NCBI RefSeq assembly: GCF_000373105.1
Contig: NZ_KB890424.1
Span: 17,147-79,196 of the forward strand
Direction: 5' to 3'
Origin: Neolewinella persica DSM 23188
Lineage (GTDB): Bacteria > Bacteroidota > Bacteroidia > Chitinophagales > Saprospiraceae
DNA: 62,050 nucleotides
Under the pieces are notes generated by a model. It was not told the DNA's origin. It saw nothing but the letters and a program-made list of their open reading frames with translations, and did no database searches. Below, one piece after another: positions 53,635 to 62,050 of this stretch. Both the position numbers and the translations under genes were made by a program. How positions within the stretch are numbered: the stretch's first letter is position 1; each line of letters starts with the position of its first letter.

Positions 53635-54810
53635 ATGGCAACTAACGTGGTTAAGACCTATAGCTCCATTGTCGAAATTCCTGCTGAACTTTGGGATTCG
53701 ATACTGCTGCCATTAGATGTCTTCCACACTCATCGTTTTATACATACTGTTGAGCTGGCTAAAGTTGAAAACAGCCAATGTTGGCCGGTTTGTTTCTATG
53801 AAAAAGATGAATTGGTTGCTACCGCCGTATTGTCTGCGTTTAGGGTCGACCTGGGGTTGTTTTTAGGCGAAAGAATGAGCGATTGGATAAGGAGTGTTCG
53901 GAAAAGAATCCCCCATTTTTTGCAACCTAAAATTCTTTTTTGTGGATTGCCCATTTCTTTAGGACAGAAAAACCTAATCATTGCCCGGCCTGAATCAACC
54001 AATTGGGTGCTGAAGGCCCTGGACGAAAAGATGCAGGAAATTGCTAGCCGCTATGAGCTTGGGTTTTTTATCCTTAAAGAATTTGATCAGGAAAGTGCCG
54101 GTGAACTTGGGGCCTTTAAAGGCTTAGGGTACTTTATTGGCGACAGCATTCCATATATGAACATGGACATTCGATGGACCTCTTTCGATGCTTATTTAAA
54201 TGAGCTCAGACACACTTACCGCCGACAGGTTAAAAAGTCATTAAAAAAAATAGCGCCTATTTCTCCGGAGGCTCCTGCTGGAATCGTGTCACCACTACAG
54301 GCGATGGTCCGGTTTAATCATTGGGAGAATTGCCCGCCTTCTTTGTTTTACAACTATTATCTTAAGGTCATGGACCGGGCAGAGACCAAATTAGAAGTTC
54401 TGAACCTGCCTTTTTTTGAGCATTGTTTTGAAAAGCTTAGGGAAGACCTGACACTGATTACGGTAGAAAAGGGAGGAGAAGTGCTTTCCGCAGGCTTGTT
54501 GTTTAAGCATGATCCATATCTGACTTTTGCGCTGGTGGGGAATAAATACGGGAAACACGCTGAGGTCGATCCTTACTTTAATCTTATTCATGCCATGATC
54601 GCATTGGCCATCAAGGAAGATGTCCAACAACTTAAACTAGGACAAACGGCCTATTGGGTTAAGCAACGACTTGGAGGGAAGCCCTCAGGGCGTATTCTAT
54701 TCTTTAAGGCTAAGAATCGCGTTACACATTATGCTTTAAAAAAAATGCGAAAAATTTTATTTCCGGACACCCCAATTCCTTCAATCCATGTTTTTAAAAA
54801 GCAAGCTTAA
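53635..54810 (+). CDS. FemAB/GNAT-like acyltransferase
   Basis: 391 residues with two GNAT-like halves in the FemAB style: an N-terminal VFHTHRFIHTVELAKVENSQ region, then YLNELRHTYRRQVKKSLKK, and a C-terminal half with VEKGGEVLSAGLLFKHDPYL and YFNLIHAMIALAIKEDVQ. Related proteins appear as hypothetical acyl-CoA N-acyltransferases in bacterial ceramide clusters. It is co-directional with, and overlaps by 23 bp, the SDR gene. Candidate N-acyltransferase of the lipid. Confidence 0.78.
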   Translation: MATNVVKTYSSIVEIPAELWDSILLPLDVFHTHRFIHTVELAKVENSQCWPVCFYEKDELVATAVLSAFRVDLGLFLGERMSDWIRSVRKRIPHFLQPKILFCGLPISLGQKNLIIARPESTNWVLKALDEKMQEIASRYELGFFILKEFDQESAGELGAFKGLGYFIGDSIPYMNMDIRWTSFDAYLNELRHTYRRQVKKSLKKIAPISPEAPAGIVSPLQAMVRFNHWENCPPSLFYNYYLKVMDRAETKLEVLNLPFFEHCFEKLREDLTLITVEKGGEVLSAGLLFKHDPYLTFALVGNKYGKHAEVDPYFNLIHAMIALAIKEDVQQLKLGQTAYWVKQRLGGKPSGRILFFKAKNRVTHYALKKMRKILFPDTPIPSIHVFKKQA

Positions 54811-55627
54811 TAATCAATATGCCGGGAAGAATGTGGTTGTCACCGGAGGGTCCTCGGGTATTGGCTTTGCCATTGCTAAAGAATTTGCACTAAGGGGAAG
54901 CCGGCTGTTCCTGATCGCCCGGAACATAGATCGTCTGGAGGCCAGCGCGGATAGTTTGCGCAACGATTTCCACGCCAATGTTGTAGAGGTTTTTTCTGCT
55001 GATGTGACGGAGGAACAACGTATCGGGGAAGTCATGAAGAAGATTAGCCAGCGCTTTGGTGGTATTCATGTGTTGATTTTAAACGCGGGTATTACGGTAC
55101 ACGGTAAATTCGAGGACATCGAATTGGAGGATTTGAAAGCGGTGATGGAGGTTAACTACTTTGGAGTCATTACTTGTTTAAAGGCAGCTCTTCCATTTTT
55201 GAAAGAACAGGAAAATGCCCAAATCGGAGTGGTGTCTAGTGTGGCGGGTTATGTGGGGCTTTTTGGCTACAGTGGCTACGCACCTACCAAATTTGCGCTT
55301 GTTGGCTTATCTGAATGTTTGCGTATGGAGTTAGACATATCTCTTACCCTTATTTATCCGCCTGATACGCAGACACCCATGCTAGAAAAAGAGCGTCAGC
55401 ATAGTCTACCCGAAACTAAAGCTATAAGCAAAAAGGCCAAAGTGATGCAGGCAGGACAAGTAGCGAGAGCACTACTCCAGGGTATGCAAAAAGGAAAATT
55501 CGAAGTATACTGTAATGCCGAGAGTCGGCTGATCCATTTTCTAAGAGGCTTTTGGCCGGATATTCTGTTTAGGGAGCTCGACGGAATCGTTCGAAAAGCG
55601 CGGGCTGAGCTTCGCAAAAGCAGCTAG
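54788..55627 (+). CDS. 3-ketodihydrosphingosine-reductase-like SDR
   Basis: 279 residues, classical SDR: TGGSSGIGFAIAKEF at residues 19-33, NAGIT, SSVAGYVGLFGYSGYAPTKF with the Ser-Tyr-Lys triad. The distinctive PPDTQTPMLEKERQHSLPET is the signature of the 3-ketosphinganine reductase (KDSR/TSC10) family, which makes sphinganine from the SPT product. Starts at the ATG at 54788 inside the FemAB gene; the C terminus overlaps the convergent synthase gene by 87 bp. A role on 3-ketocapnine is equally possible. Confidence 0.86.
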   Translation: MFLKSKLNNQYAGKNVVVTGGSSGIGFAIAKEFALRGSRLFLIARNIDRLEASADSLRNDFHANVVEVFSADVTEEQRIGEVMKKISQRFGGIHVLILNAGITVHGKFEDIELEDLKAVMEVNYFGVITCLKAALPFLKEQENAQIGVVSSVAGYVGLFGYSGYAPTKFALVGLSECLRMELDISLTLIYPPDTQTPMLEKERQHSLPETKAISKKAKVMQAGQVARALLQGMQKGKFEVYCNAESRLIHFLRGFWPDILFRELDGIVRKARAELRKSS

Positions 55628-56845
55628 ACTTTGATCCATGAGTTCCTTTGTATAATTGGCTGAAACACACAGCCTCAGGCGGGCTTTTCCCTTTGATACG
55701 GCCGGATGGACTATTGGCGAAACCAGGAACCCTTTTTCCAGCATGGCACTGGAGAGGGCATATGCTTTCTCATCAGACCCTAACATGAGTGGAACAATAT
55801 GACCTGATGGTTCGCGGATGGTATAGCCCAGGTTTTTGAGGCCGGTTTTAAAGTAGGCAATATTCTTTTCCAATTGATTCAGGCGCCATCTTTCATCCTG
55901 AATAACCTCCAGTGCAGCTGAAGTCGCAGCCGTAGCCGCAGGAGCAAGGGCTGCTGAAAAAATAGAAGAATTGGCACCGTGTTGTAGATAGTAGATCAAT
56001 TCCTTAGAACCCGCCACAAATCCACCGTTGGACGGAATGGTCTTAGACAGGGAAGCAGTATATAAGGATACATCATTAGGGTTCACCCCATAGTATTCAT
56101 CAACCCCCCGGCCATTTTTCCCCAATACTCCAAATGAATGAGACTCATCAATCATCAGGAAACACTCATGTTTTTTCTTGAGTTCGATTATTTCGGGCAG
56201 CGGACAATTATCGCCATCCATAGAATAAGTTCCTTCCACTAGGATAAGTATTCTTCGGAAGGAATCCCGGTGTTGTTGCAGCAGGTGCTCCAAATGCTCA
56301 GCGTCATTATGTTTAAAATGCTTAAACGGGACCTGAGCCAGCAGAAGGCCATCGGTCAGGCTTCGATGGATAAACTGGTCGGCCAATACTAAGTCATCTT
56401 TTCCGAAAAGAGCTGTGATTACTGCCACATTAGTCAGATATCCGGAAGAAAATGTCAGTGCCGCTTCTGTGCCTTTAAAGGCTGCTATTTTTCGCTCCGA
56501 TTCCAGGTGTAATTCGTTGGTGCCGGTTAGCAGGCGCACGCCTCCGGTGCTGGTGCCGTATTGCCGGATGGCTTCAATAGAAGCTTCCTCTATCTTAGGA
56601 TGGCCAATCAGCCCTAGGTAGTCATAAGCTGAGAGTACAGATACGGTTTCGCCGTTAAATGGCATATGGGCGCCGGCTTTACCTTCCAATGCCTGTTGAT
56701 AGGTGTAATAGTTGTTGGACATTCCCCAATGAAGTACGCGCATCAATCGTTTGGCAGGACTGGTGTTGAGTAAGTGGCTTTTACCGGGTAGCCAAGCTTG
56801 AGCTCTATGGAAAAAGCCGTCGAAAGGGTCCTTTTGTTTTGACAT
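55541..56845 (-). CDS. spt: Serine palmitoyltransferase-like alpha-oxoamine synthase
   Basis: 434 residues, fold-type I PLP enzyme of the AONS family (SPT, KBL, BioF). STGGVRLLTGTNELHLE, DESHSFGVLGKNGRG and the Schiff-base lysine K268 in SLSKTIPSNGGF are clear. SPT condenses serine with palmitoyl-CoA; cysteate fatty-acyltransferases of capnine synthesis belong to the same family and cannot be separated by eye. Extra N-terminal 45 residues compared with BioF. It is transcribed toward the reductase and shares 87 bp at the 3' ends. Start at the ATG at 56845. Confidence 0.9.
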   Translation of the reverse strand: MSKQKDPFDGFFHRAQAWLPGKSHLLNTSPAKRLMRVLHWGMSNNYYTYQQALEGKAGAHMPFNGETVSVLSAYDYLGLIGHPKIEEASIEAIRQYGTSTGGVRLLTGTNELHLESERKIAAFKGTEAALTFSSGYLTNVAVITALFGKDDLVLADQFIHRSLTDGLLLAQVPFKHFKHNDAEHLEHLLQQHRDSFRRILILVEGTYSMDGDNCPLPEIIELKKKHECFLMIDESHSFGVLGKNGRGVDEYYGVNPNDVSLYTASLSKTIPSNGGFVAGSKELIYYLQHGANSSIFSAALAPAATAATSAALEVIQDERWRLNQLEKNIAYFKTGLKNLGYTIREPSGHIVPLMLGSDEKAYALSSAMLEKGFLVSPIVHPAVSKGKARLRLCVSANYTKELMDQSLAAFAKLSPRFSNDSVELPKQNIRPKAS

Positions 56846-57140
56846 GATTCTTGTGATTCATTCGAGGGTTAACCTCCATCAAAAACCGTATTTTCAGGAA
56901 TAAGACCTTCAACTTCGTAACTCCTCCGCATTGCCCTACGGTAAGCTTCCCATAGGCAACAACCGCTCTAAAGTAGAAATTCAGATTTAATTTTCATGTT
57001 TTCGGTCAACGAATACTTAATAATGCCCTGTTTTCGAGCCTGATTTTTGGTATTGATCGTGTTGATTTAGCTAGAAATTGAATTAATCCAGGCGACTCTA
57101 CACTAAGTGTCAGGTTGCGTCTAAAGGGAAATCCACAGCG

Positions 57141-57914
57141 CTATCCCTTTTCCCGGTCAAAGAAAAATACTTCCCCGTACCTGCCCCGCAACACCACCGC
57201 CCCCGGTAGCCCTTCCCGCACCATAAACGACCCCAGCGACCAATCGTCCACAGCCTCCGGTGCCCAGTCGACCCGTTGGATACCTACGTCCTGGTCCAGG
57301 TCCACCGTCACCGCAAACTGGTCCAGTGGCAAGCTAAGCCCCTCGCCATGGGCCTTAATGAAGGCTTCCTTACGTGTCCACGTGCGGAAAAATGCGGCAA
57401 CCTGATCGGTTGGAGGAAGGGCTAAGACAGCCGCAGCTTCCGTAGGGGAGAAGAAGCGGGAGGCCAACCGTTCTATCTCAATGCTTTCGTCGGCTTTCTC
57501 CAGATCCACGCCTAATGGAGGACCGGAGGTGAACCCTAACAGGCCGTACCCGCCAGCGTGAGAGACGTTGAAACTTAAAGGTGCCTCAGCCGCCAGGTCT
57601 GGTTTTCCGTAGGCGGAATACGTGAAGGAGATCGCTGTTGGGGGAAGGTCCAGGTACCGGCCCAGGAGGCTACGGAGTATGCCCCGGGCGTTAATGAAAT
57701 GGTTGCGGTCTTCAGGATAGTGAAACCTGGCGGCCCGTTGTTTTTCATCGGGTGAAAGCAATGCGTAGTGATGGCTGGTTTGGATCGGATCAAGGGATAA
57801 ATTCGCACGCCAAAGGTGTATCTCCCCGGTCTGTGGCAGGGTAGGGAAGAAGGCCGGAACTGCCCAGGGCGTTTGGCTTAGGGTGCGGTGGCGGCCGGGG
57901 TTTCCTGAAGGCAT
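57141..57914 (-). CDS. 4'-phosphopantetheinyl transferase (Sfp type)
   Basis: 257 residues. HYPEDRNHFINARGILRSLL, SFNVSHAGGYGL, GVDLEKADESIEIERLASRF and FFRTWTRKEAFIKAHGEGLS give the Mg- and CoA-binding motifs of the Sfp family. It loads the phosphopantetheine arm onto the carrier domain of the adjacent NRPS. Its ATG at 57914 overlaps the NRPS stop by 37 bp, so the two are co-transcribed and probably coupled. Confidence 0.94.
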   Translation of the reverse strand: MPSGNPGRHRTLSQTPWAVPAFFPTLPQTGEIHLWRANLSLDPIQTSHHYALLSPDEKQRAARFHYPEDRNHFINARGILRSLLGRYLDLPPTAISFTYSAYGKPDLAAEAPLSFNVSHAGGYGLLGFTSGPPLGVDLEKADESIEIERLASRFFSPTEAAAVLALPPTDQVAAFFRTWTRKEAFIKAHGEGLSLPLDQFAVTVDLDQDVGIQRVDWAPEAVDDWSLGSFMVREGLPGAVVLRGRYGEVFFFDREKG

Positions 57915-60900
57915 TTTTCAATAGTTGCGGCCAGTTGTTCCACGTAAGGAGGTTCGAACAAGCCAATGTGTGTACCGGGGATAGCGCGGACCACCAGACC
58001 ACCACCGGCGAGGGTAGACCAGTTGTCTTCGTGGTATTTCTTCTCTGGGTTCTCCGCAAATTGAGCACTGCGAATCAGCGTTATTGGATGCTGGATGGGC
58101 GACCAGGTGTATTCGTTATAGCGCTGATACAGGCCATTAATGGTTTGCCGCAGGGCTTTGCCCTGCTTGTCCTCCAGCGGGATGCTGAGCGCCTGGCGGG
58201 TATGAAACCAATAGCGGTAAATACTCCGTCGCAGCAATTTCCAATTGGCTTCCCTGATGATGCGGATCATGGTATACACCGGAGAGAACCGGGGGACGGG
58301 TACTGGCGCAAGCTGGGTGGGGCTGGAGTCAATGATGAATAAACTGCCGACGGTCTCTCCGGCAGCAAGCAACTGATGGGCAGTCTCAAGAACAACACAA
58401 TTACTAAAGCAGGTACCCAGCAAGTGGTAAGGCCCATGGGGTTGAACCTTGCGTATCTCCCGCAGGTAATCTGCGGCCATTGCGGGGATGTCCTCCGGAA
58501 GGTCATCCATGCCGGCCAGGGTGTGTGGCTGCACGGCATATACAGGTCGGTGCTGTGGTAGGGCATTCGACAGCGGCTGGTAGAAAAAAACGTGGCCGCC
58601 GCCTGCGTGAATGCAAAAAAGTGGTGCCTCGGAACCGGTGCGGCGAAGGGGAACTACGGTACGGGCTTCTTCATCCACGACCTTTTGGTCCAGGGCCGCC
58701 GCCAGCTCCCGCACCGTTTGGTGCGTGAAGATGTGGTGGGGCTCCAGTTCCAGGCCTTCTTTCCGTGCCTGGGAAATGATGCGGATGCTACGAATGGAAT
58801 CTCCGCCGATGGCAAAGTAGTTGTCATCCAGGCCAACCGGCCCTCGTTTCAAAACCTTCTCCCACACCGCAGCGAGGCTTTTTTCGGTGTCGGTCGCTGG
58901 GGCGACAAACGTCTCCGCAGAAGTAGCAGGCATCGTCAACTCGGGGGCCGGTAGCGCGCTTTGATTTATTTTGCCGTTGGGCAGACGAGGTAATTCGTCG
59001 AGTGCGATGAGGATGGCGGGAACCATGTACTCCGGGAGGTCAGCGAGTAAAGACTGGCGTAAGCTCAATGCCGACAGTTGCTCCCGAACGGTGTAGTAGG
59101 CCGCCAGCCGGGGCACTGCCCCGGATTGATCAACGATGGTGACGGCCTCGCGAACGGCAGGTACCTGCTCTAACCGTCGACTGACCTCTTCCAGCTCCAC
59201 GCGGAAACCACGAATTTTCACCTGGTGATCAGCCCGGCCAAGGAAATCCAGCAGGCCGGAGGGACGCAGCTTGACGAGATCACCGGTCTTATACAACCTT
59301 GCTTTTAATCTTTTCCCGGCACCCGCGACCGCGCCTAAATCTGCCTCCAGGAACCGTTCCTGCGTCAGGCTTGGTTGCTGCCAATACCCCTTGGCCAAGC
59401 CCTCTCCTGCCAGGTATAATTCTCCCGGAACACCTAAGGGGACGGGCTGCAAATGCGCGTCGAGCACATAGTTTTTTACGTTAGGAATTGGCTTGCCGAT
59501 GGGGACTGCCCCATTAGCATCTCCCGGCTGAATCTTGTGGGCCGTACACCAAACGGTACCCTCCGTTGGACCGTATTCGTTGACGAGTTCCACTGACGGA
59601 AAATGCTTGAAATGTGTCCGGACGAGCACCGGGGAGCAGGCTTCGCCCGCCACCATCACCGTTTGTAAAGATGCCAGTTCGTCGGGCGTAGCTTCCTCCA
59701 ACAGCAATTGGTAAAGGGAAGGCAGCAGCAAGGTATGTGTGATGCCCTGATGGTGAATGATGCCCCTCAACCGCGCCATGTCCTGTTCAATACGCTTTGG
59801 CGGAATAACCAGTTTTCCCCCCTTACACAAGGTCCAGAAAATACCGGCCACCGAGCTGTCGAAGGCAAAGGAAGAAAGCAGGAGGAAGGCCTTCGGTTGG
59901 TGCTCGAAGTACGCAAAACGTGCGGTGGTCGAATGCACCAGATTGGCCTGGGAGATGGTGACGCCTTTGGGCTTTCCGGTACTCCCCGAAGTATAAATCA
60001 GGTAAGCCGGATCATCGCCTGATAGAGTGGGGAACAAAGGCGCTTCAGTGGCGGGTGCCATCGGAACATCAACGGTCCGTAACCCGGAATCCACTAGTTT
60101 GGGGCGTAAATTTTTGGTGGTCACGACCACTTCTATGCCAGCGTCTTCGATGATGTAGGCGGTCCTGCCGGCGGGGTAGTCGGGGTCAAGTGGGACGTAG
60201 GCGCCGCCCGCCCGGAGGATGCCGAGAATGCCCACGATCAGGTCAACCGTCCGGCCTACGAACAGGCCAACGGGGGTTCCCGGCAGCACGCCTGCACGCT
60301 GTAGCTCACCAGCCAATGCCGCAGAACGCCCAATTAACGCCTGGTAGCTGAGTTGGTGCTCCTCATCGGCCACGGCGATGGCGGTTGGGTTTTCCTGTCC
60401 GGCTGCAAGGATCAGCTCGGTAACCGAGGCCGGGCGGGGGAGTTTCGTTGCCGTGTCGTTCCAATCCAGCAGTACCTTCTGCCGTTCTGCCGGAGACATC
60501 AACTCCAGCTGGGTAACCGGTGTGTCGGGCTGGCCCGTGCCGTGTTCGAGCAGCACCGTCAGGTGGGCCAGCATACGTTGGGCGGTAGCTTCGTCAAAGA
60601 GGTCCTTAGCGTATTCCAGTGCCAGGGTGAAATGGTTGCCGTGGTCTGTGGCAAACAGGGTGAGGTCAAATTTTGCGACCCCCAGATCCATCATTTCTTC
60701 CCCTAGTTCGAGGCCTTTGGGTAGGGTAGGGGCGGCGGCCTCGGTGTTGTACACCAGCATGTTTTGAAACAGCGGATTAGCCCCCGGTTCTCGTCTGGGT
60801 TGCAGGTGATTGACGAGCACATCGAAGGGAACGTCCTTGTGTTCCAGCGCTTGCTCCATTTGCGTTTTGGTGCGCGCGACCAGGTCGCGAAAGCGTTCGT

Positions 60901-61903
60901 CTTTGTCTTCAAAGCGCGTTCGGAGCACTACCGTCTCGTTGAGGAAACCGACCATGCCTTCCAGTTCGGTGCGGTCGCGGGTGCTGACGGGACTGCCCAC
61001 CGTAAGGTCTTTTTGGGCGCCGTAGCGCAGGAGCAAGGACTGGTAAGCGGCAAGGAACACCACATTGTTCGTCGTGCCCACGTCCCTGGCTAATTCCCTG
61101 ACTTGGACGGATGTTTCCGACGAAACTGTGGTCGTGAGCGTCGCTCCGGCATAGGTCGGCTTCGCCGCCCGCACCTGATCGAAGGGCAAAGCTGAAGATG
61201 GTGGGGCCTCGCCGAGTAAATCAGTCCAGTATTGGAGGCTCTTGTCGGCCACCGGCCGTTGGTTCTTCCAGTGGGCATAGTCTGGAAACTGGATGGCTAG
61301 TGGTGAGCGTTCATTGCTCCGCCCTTCCGCCAGCTCCGTATAAATTCCGAACAACTCTTCGTTGAGGACCATCAGCGAAGAACGGTCGCCGATGATGTGG
61401 TGCATACTGATGACGAGCCACGAAGTTTCTTCTCCGAGGTATATCAGAGTGGCCCGGAACAAGGGGCCTGTTGCCAGATCGAAGGGCTTTTGGGCCTCGG
61501 CTAAGGCCGTAGCTTCGCTCTTCGCCCGCCGTTCTTTAATCGGTACGGAATCCAGGTCAATGCGCGCCATCCGGAAGTCTCCGGCAGGGCGAATGATCAG
61601 CTGAATATCCTCCTCTGGCCGAACGTAATTGGACCGTAGTAATTCATGCCGTTCAACGATCTGCGCTAAACTTTGCTCCAGCAAGTCTGCCTCCAGCGGG
61701 CCGGAGAATTTATACAGATGACCGTACTGGTAAAAAGCATTGTCGGGATACAACTGCTGTAACAACCATAACCGCTGCTGACCGCTGGTGGGCGCCACTA
61801 CGGTGCCCGCAGGCCGTGCCGGGATGGTACGGTCCACCGGCTTCCGGCGTTGCTTCCACTTACTGAGGAGGTCGGCTTGTGATGGTTTGTTTGGTTGTGG
61901 CAT
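57878..61903 (-). CDS. Single-module NRPS, C-A-T-TE, with cysteine thioesterase
   Basis: 1341 residues. Condensation domain (about 35-470): the active-site motif is H168-H169-I-I-G-D173-R, so the two His and Asp are kept but the final Gly of HHxxxDG is Arg. Adenylation domain (about 490-1000): YLIYTSGSTGKPKGVT, NEYGPTEGTVW, YKTGD and KIRGFRVELEE; the eight visible specificity positions read tentatively D-S-A-L-M-A-E-V-W, without a confident substrate. Carrier domain: GGDSIRS with Ser1036. Thioesterase (about 1090-1341): the nucleophile motif is LGTCFSN with Cys1165 in place of Ser; IDSSP and PGTHIG supply Asp and His. No upstream module: a C domain at the start may accept a free acyl or amine donor. 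TGCAAC directly precedes the ATG and continues into the repeat array. Confidence 0.93.
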   Translation of the reverse strand: MPQPNKPSQADLLSKWKQRRKPVDRTIPARPAGTVVAPTSGQQRLWLLQQLYPDNAFYQYGHLYKFSGPLEADLLEQSLAQIVERHELLRSNYVRPEEDIQLIIRPAGDFRMARIDLDSVPIKERRAKSEATALAEAQKPFDLATGPLFRATLIYLGEETSWLVISMHHIIGDRSSLMVLNEELFGIYTELAEGRSNERSPLAIQFPDYAHWKNQRPVADKSLQYWTDLLGEAPPSSALPFDQVRAAKPTYAGATLTTTVSSETSVQVRELARDVGTTNNVVFLAAYQSLLLRYGAQKDLTVGSPVSTRDRTELEGMVGFLNETVVLRTRFEDKDERFRDLVARTKTQMEQALEHKDVPFDVLVNHLQPRREPGANPLFQNMLVYNTEAAAPTLPKGLELGEEMMDLGVAKFDLTLFATDHGNHFTLALEYAKDLFDEATAQRMLAHLTVLLEHGTGQPDTPVTQLELMSPAERQKVLLDWNDTATKLPRPASVTELILAAGQENPTAIAVADEEHQLSYQALIGRSAALAGELQRAGVLPGTPVGLFVGRTVDLIVGILGILRAGGAYVPLDPDYPAGRTAYIIEDAGIEVVVTTKNLRPKLVDSGLRTVDVPMAPATEAPLFPTLSGDDPAYLIYTSGSTGKPKGVTISQANLVHSTTARFAYFEHQPKAFLLLSSFAFDSSVAGIFWTLCKGGKLVIPPKRIEQDMARLRGIIHHQGITHTLLLPSLYQLLLEEATPDELASLQTVMVAGEACSPVLVRTHFKHFPSVELVNEYGPTEGTVWCTAHKIQPGDANGAVPIGKPIPNVKNYVLDAHLQPVPLGVPGELYLAGEGLAKGYWQQPSLTQERFLEADLGAVAGAGKRLKARLYKTGDLVKLRPSGLLDFLGRADHQVKIRGFRVELEEVSRRLEQVPAVREAVTIVDQSGAVPRLAAYYTVREQLSALSLRQSLLADLPEYMVPAILIALDELPRLPNGKINQSALPAPELTMPATSAETFVAPATDTEKSLAAVWEKVLKRGPVGLDDNYFAIGGDSIRSIRIISQARKEGLELEPHHIFTHQTVRELAAALDQKVVDEEARTVVPLRRTGSEAPLFCIHAGGGHVFFYQPLSNALPQHRPVYAVQPHTLAGMDDLPEDIPAMAADYLREIRKVQPHGPYHLLGTCFSNCVVLETAHQLLAAGETVGSLFIIDSSPTQLAPVPVPRFSPVYTMIRIIREANWKLLRRSIYRYWFHTRQALSIPLEDKQGKALRQTINGLYQRYNEYTWSPIQHPITLIRSAQFAENPEKKYHEDNWSTLAGGGLVVRAIPGTHIGLFEPPYVEQLAATIEKCLQETPAATAP

Positions 61904-61914
61904 GTTGCAAGTTT

Positions 61915-62050
61915 TAAGTCGCTTTGCTTCTGGTTGCAGGGGTTGCAGGTTGCAGGTTGCAGGGGTTGCAGGGTCGCTTTGCTCCCGTTGCAGGGGTTGC
62001 AGGGTCGCTTTGCTCCCGTTGCAGGGGTTGCAGGGTCGCTTTGCTCCCGT
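61915..62050. repeat. 31-bp tandem repeat, GTTGCAG orientation, upstream of the NRPS
   Basis: At least three units of 31 bp containing GTCGCTTTGCTCCCGTTGC and AGGGGTTGCAGG, preceded by a less regular TTGCAGG/TTGCAGGGG stretch, running off the window. On the NRPS coding strand it reads TGCAACCCC, as in the arrays at 1 and 7271. The last TGCAAC touches the NRPS ATG. Confidence 0.93.

Overview
The window is a surface-glycan and envelope-lipid region of a Bacteroidota chromosome, most likely a Saprospiraceae/Lewinella-type marine bacterium (inference). The evidence is a C-terminal sorting domain of the type IX secretion kind, an UpxY/NusG-like antiterminator at the head of a polysaccharide locus with a Bacteroidota -7 box (TATCTTTGC), near absence of Shine-Dalgarno sequences, sphingolipid/capnine-type lipid genes, and small 'genome furniture' genes common in this phylum (four-helix-bundle S23-like, GxxExxY, RAYT transposase). 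No rRNA, tRNA or CRISPR array was seen.

Layout. 0.2-2.3 kb: a VWA-like membrane protein. 2.4-13.4 kb (high GC): antiterminator, then nucleotide-sugar genes (UDP-glucuronate-epimerase-like, RmlB, RmlA, UDP-xylose-synthase-like, TviB-like dehydrogenase) and a large Wza/SLBB export protein, interrupted by a four-helix-bundle gene and a RAYT transposase. 13.4-27.5 kb (clearly lower GC): a Wzx/Wzy cassette with a Wzz-like protein, flippase, nitroreductase-like protein, pyruvyltransferase, five glycosyltransferases, two SDR epimerases and a polymerase. 27.7-41.4 kb (high GC again): WbuB-like glycosyltransferase, acyltransferase, a second Wzz-like protein, a nonulosonic-acid set (NeuB, NeuC, NeuA plus a 2-hydroxyacid dehydrogenase), three more glycosyltransferases and a second polymerase/ligase. 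41.6-48.3 kb: a giant secreted beta-helix protein, a heparinase II/III-like enzyme and a CDP-paratose-2-epimerase-like SDR. 48.7-56.8 kb: a lipid island (large Cys/Met-type PLP enzyme, Asp/Asn-beta-hydroxylase-like, fatty-acid-hydroxylase, two GNAT/FemAB-like acyltransferases, 3-ketosphinganine-reductase-like SDR, serine-palmitoyltransferase-like enzyme). 57.1-61.9 kb: a one-module NRPS (C-A-T-TE) with its phosphopantetheinyl transferase.

How it works together (inference). The 2.4-48 kb block makes activated sugars, assembles one or two repeat units, flips and polymerises them, and exports the polymer through an outer-membrane Wza-type protein. The lipid island would condense an amino acid with acyl-CoA, reduce, N-acylate and hydroxylate the product. 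The NRPS may make a small acylated or lactone product.

The most unusual signal is not a protein. Several intergenic repeat families recur. A 31-bp TTGCAG/TGCAAC family and a 59-bp TTAGTGGTTAC family both form tandem arrays that stop within a few bases of start codons, on a fixed strand, and both also bracket small passenger genes in inverted orientation. Two MITE-like families and a REP/RAYT family are also present. TTG start codons are unusually frequent, and two genes appear to begin at or above an ATC codon.
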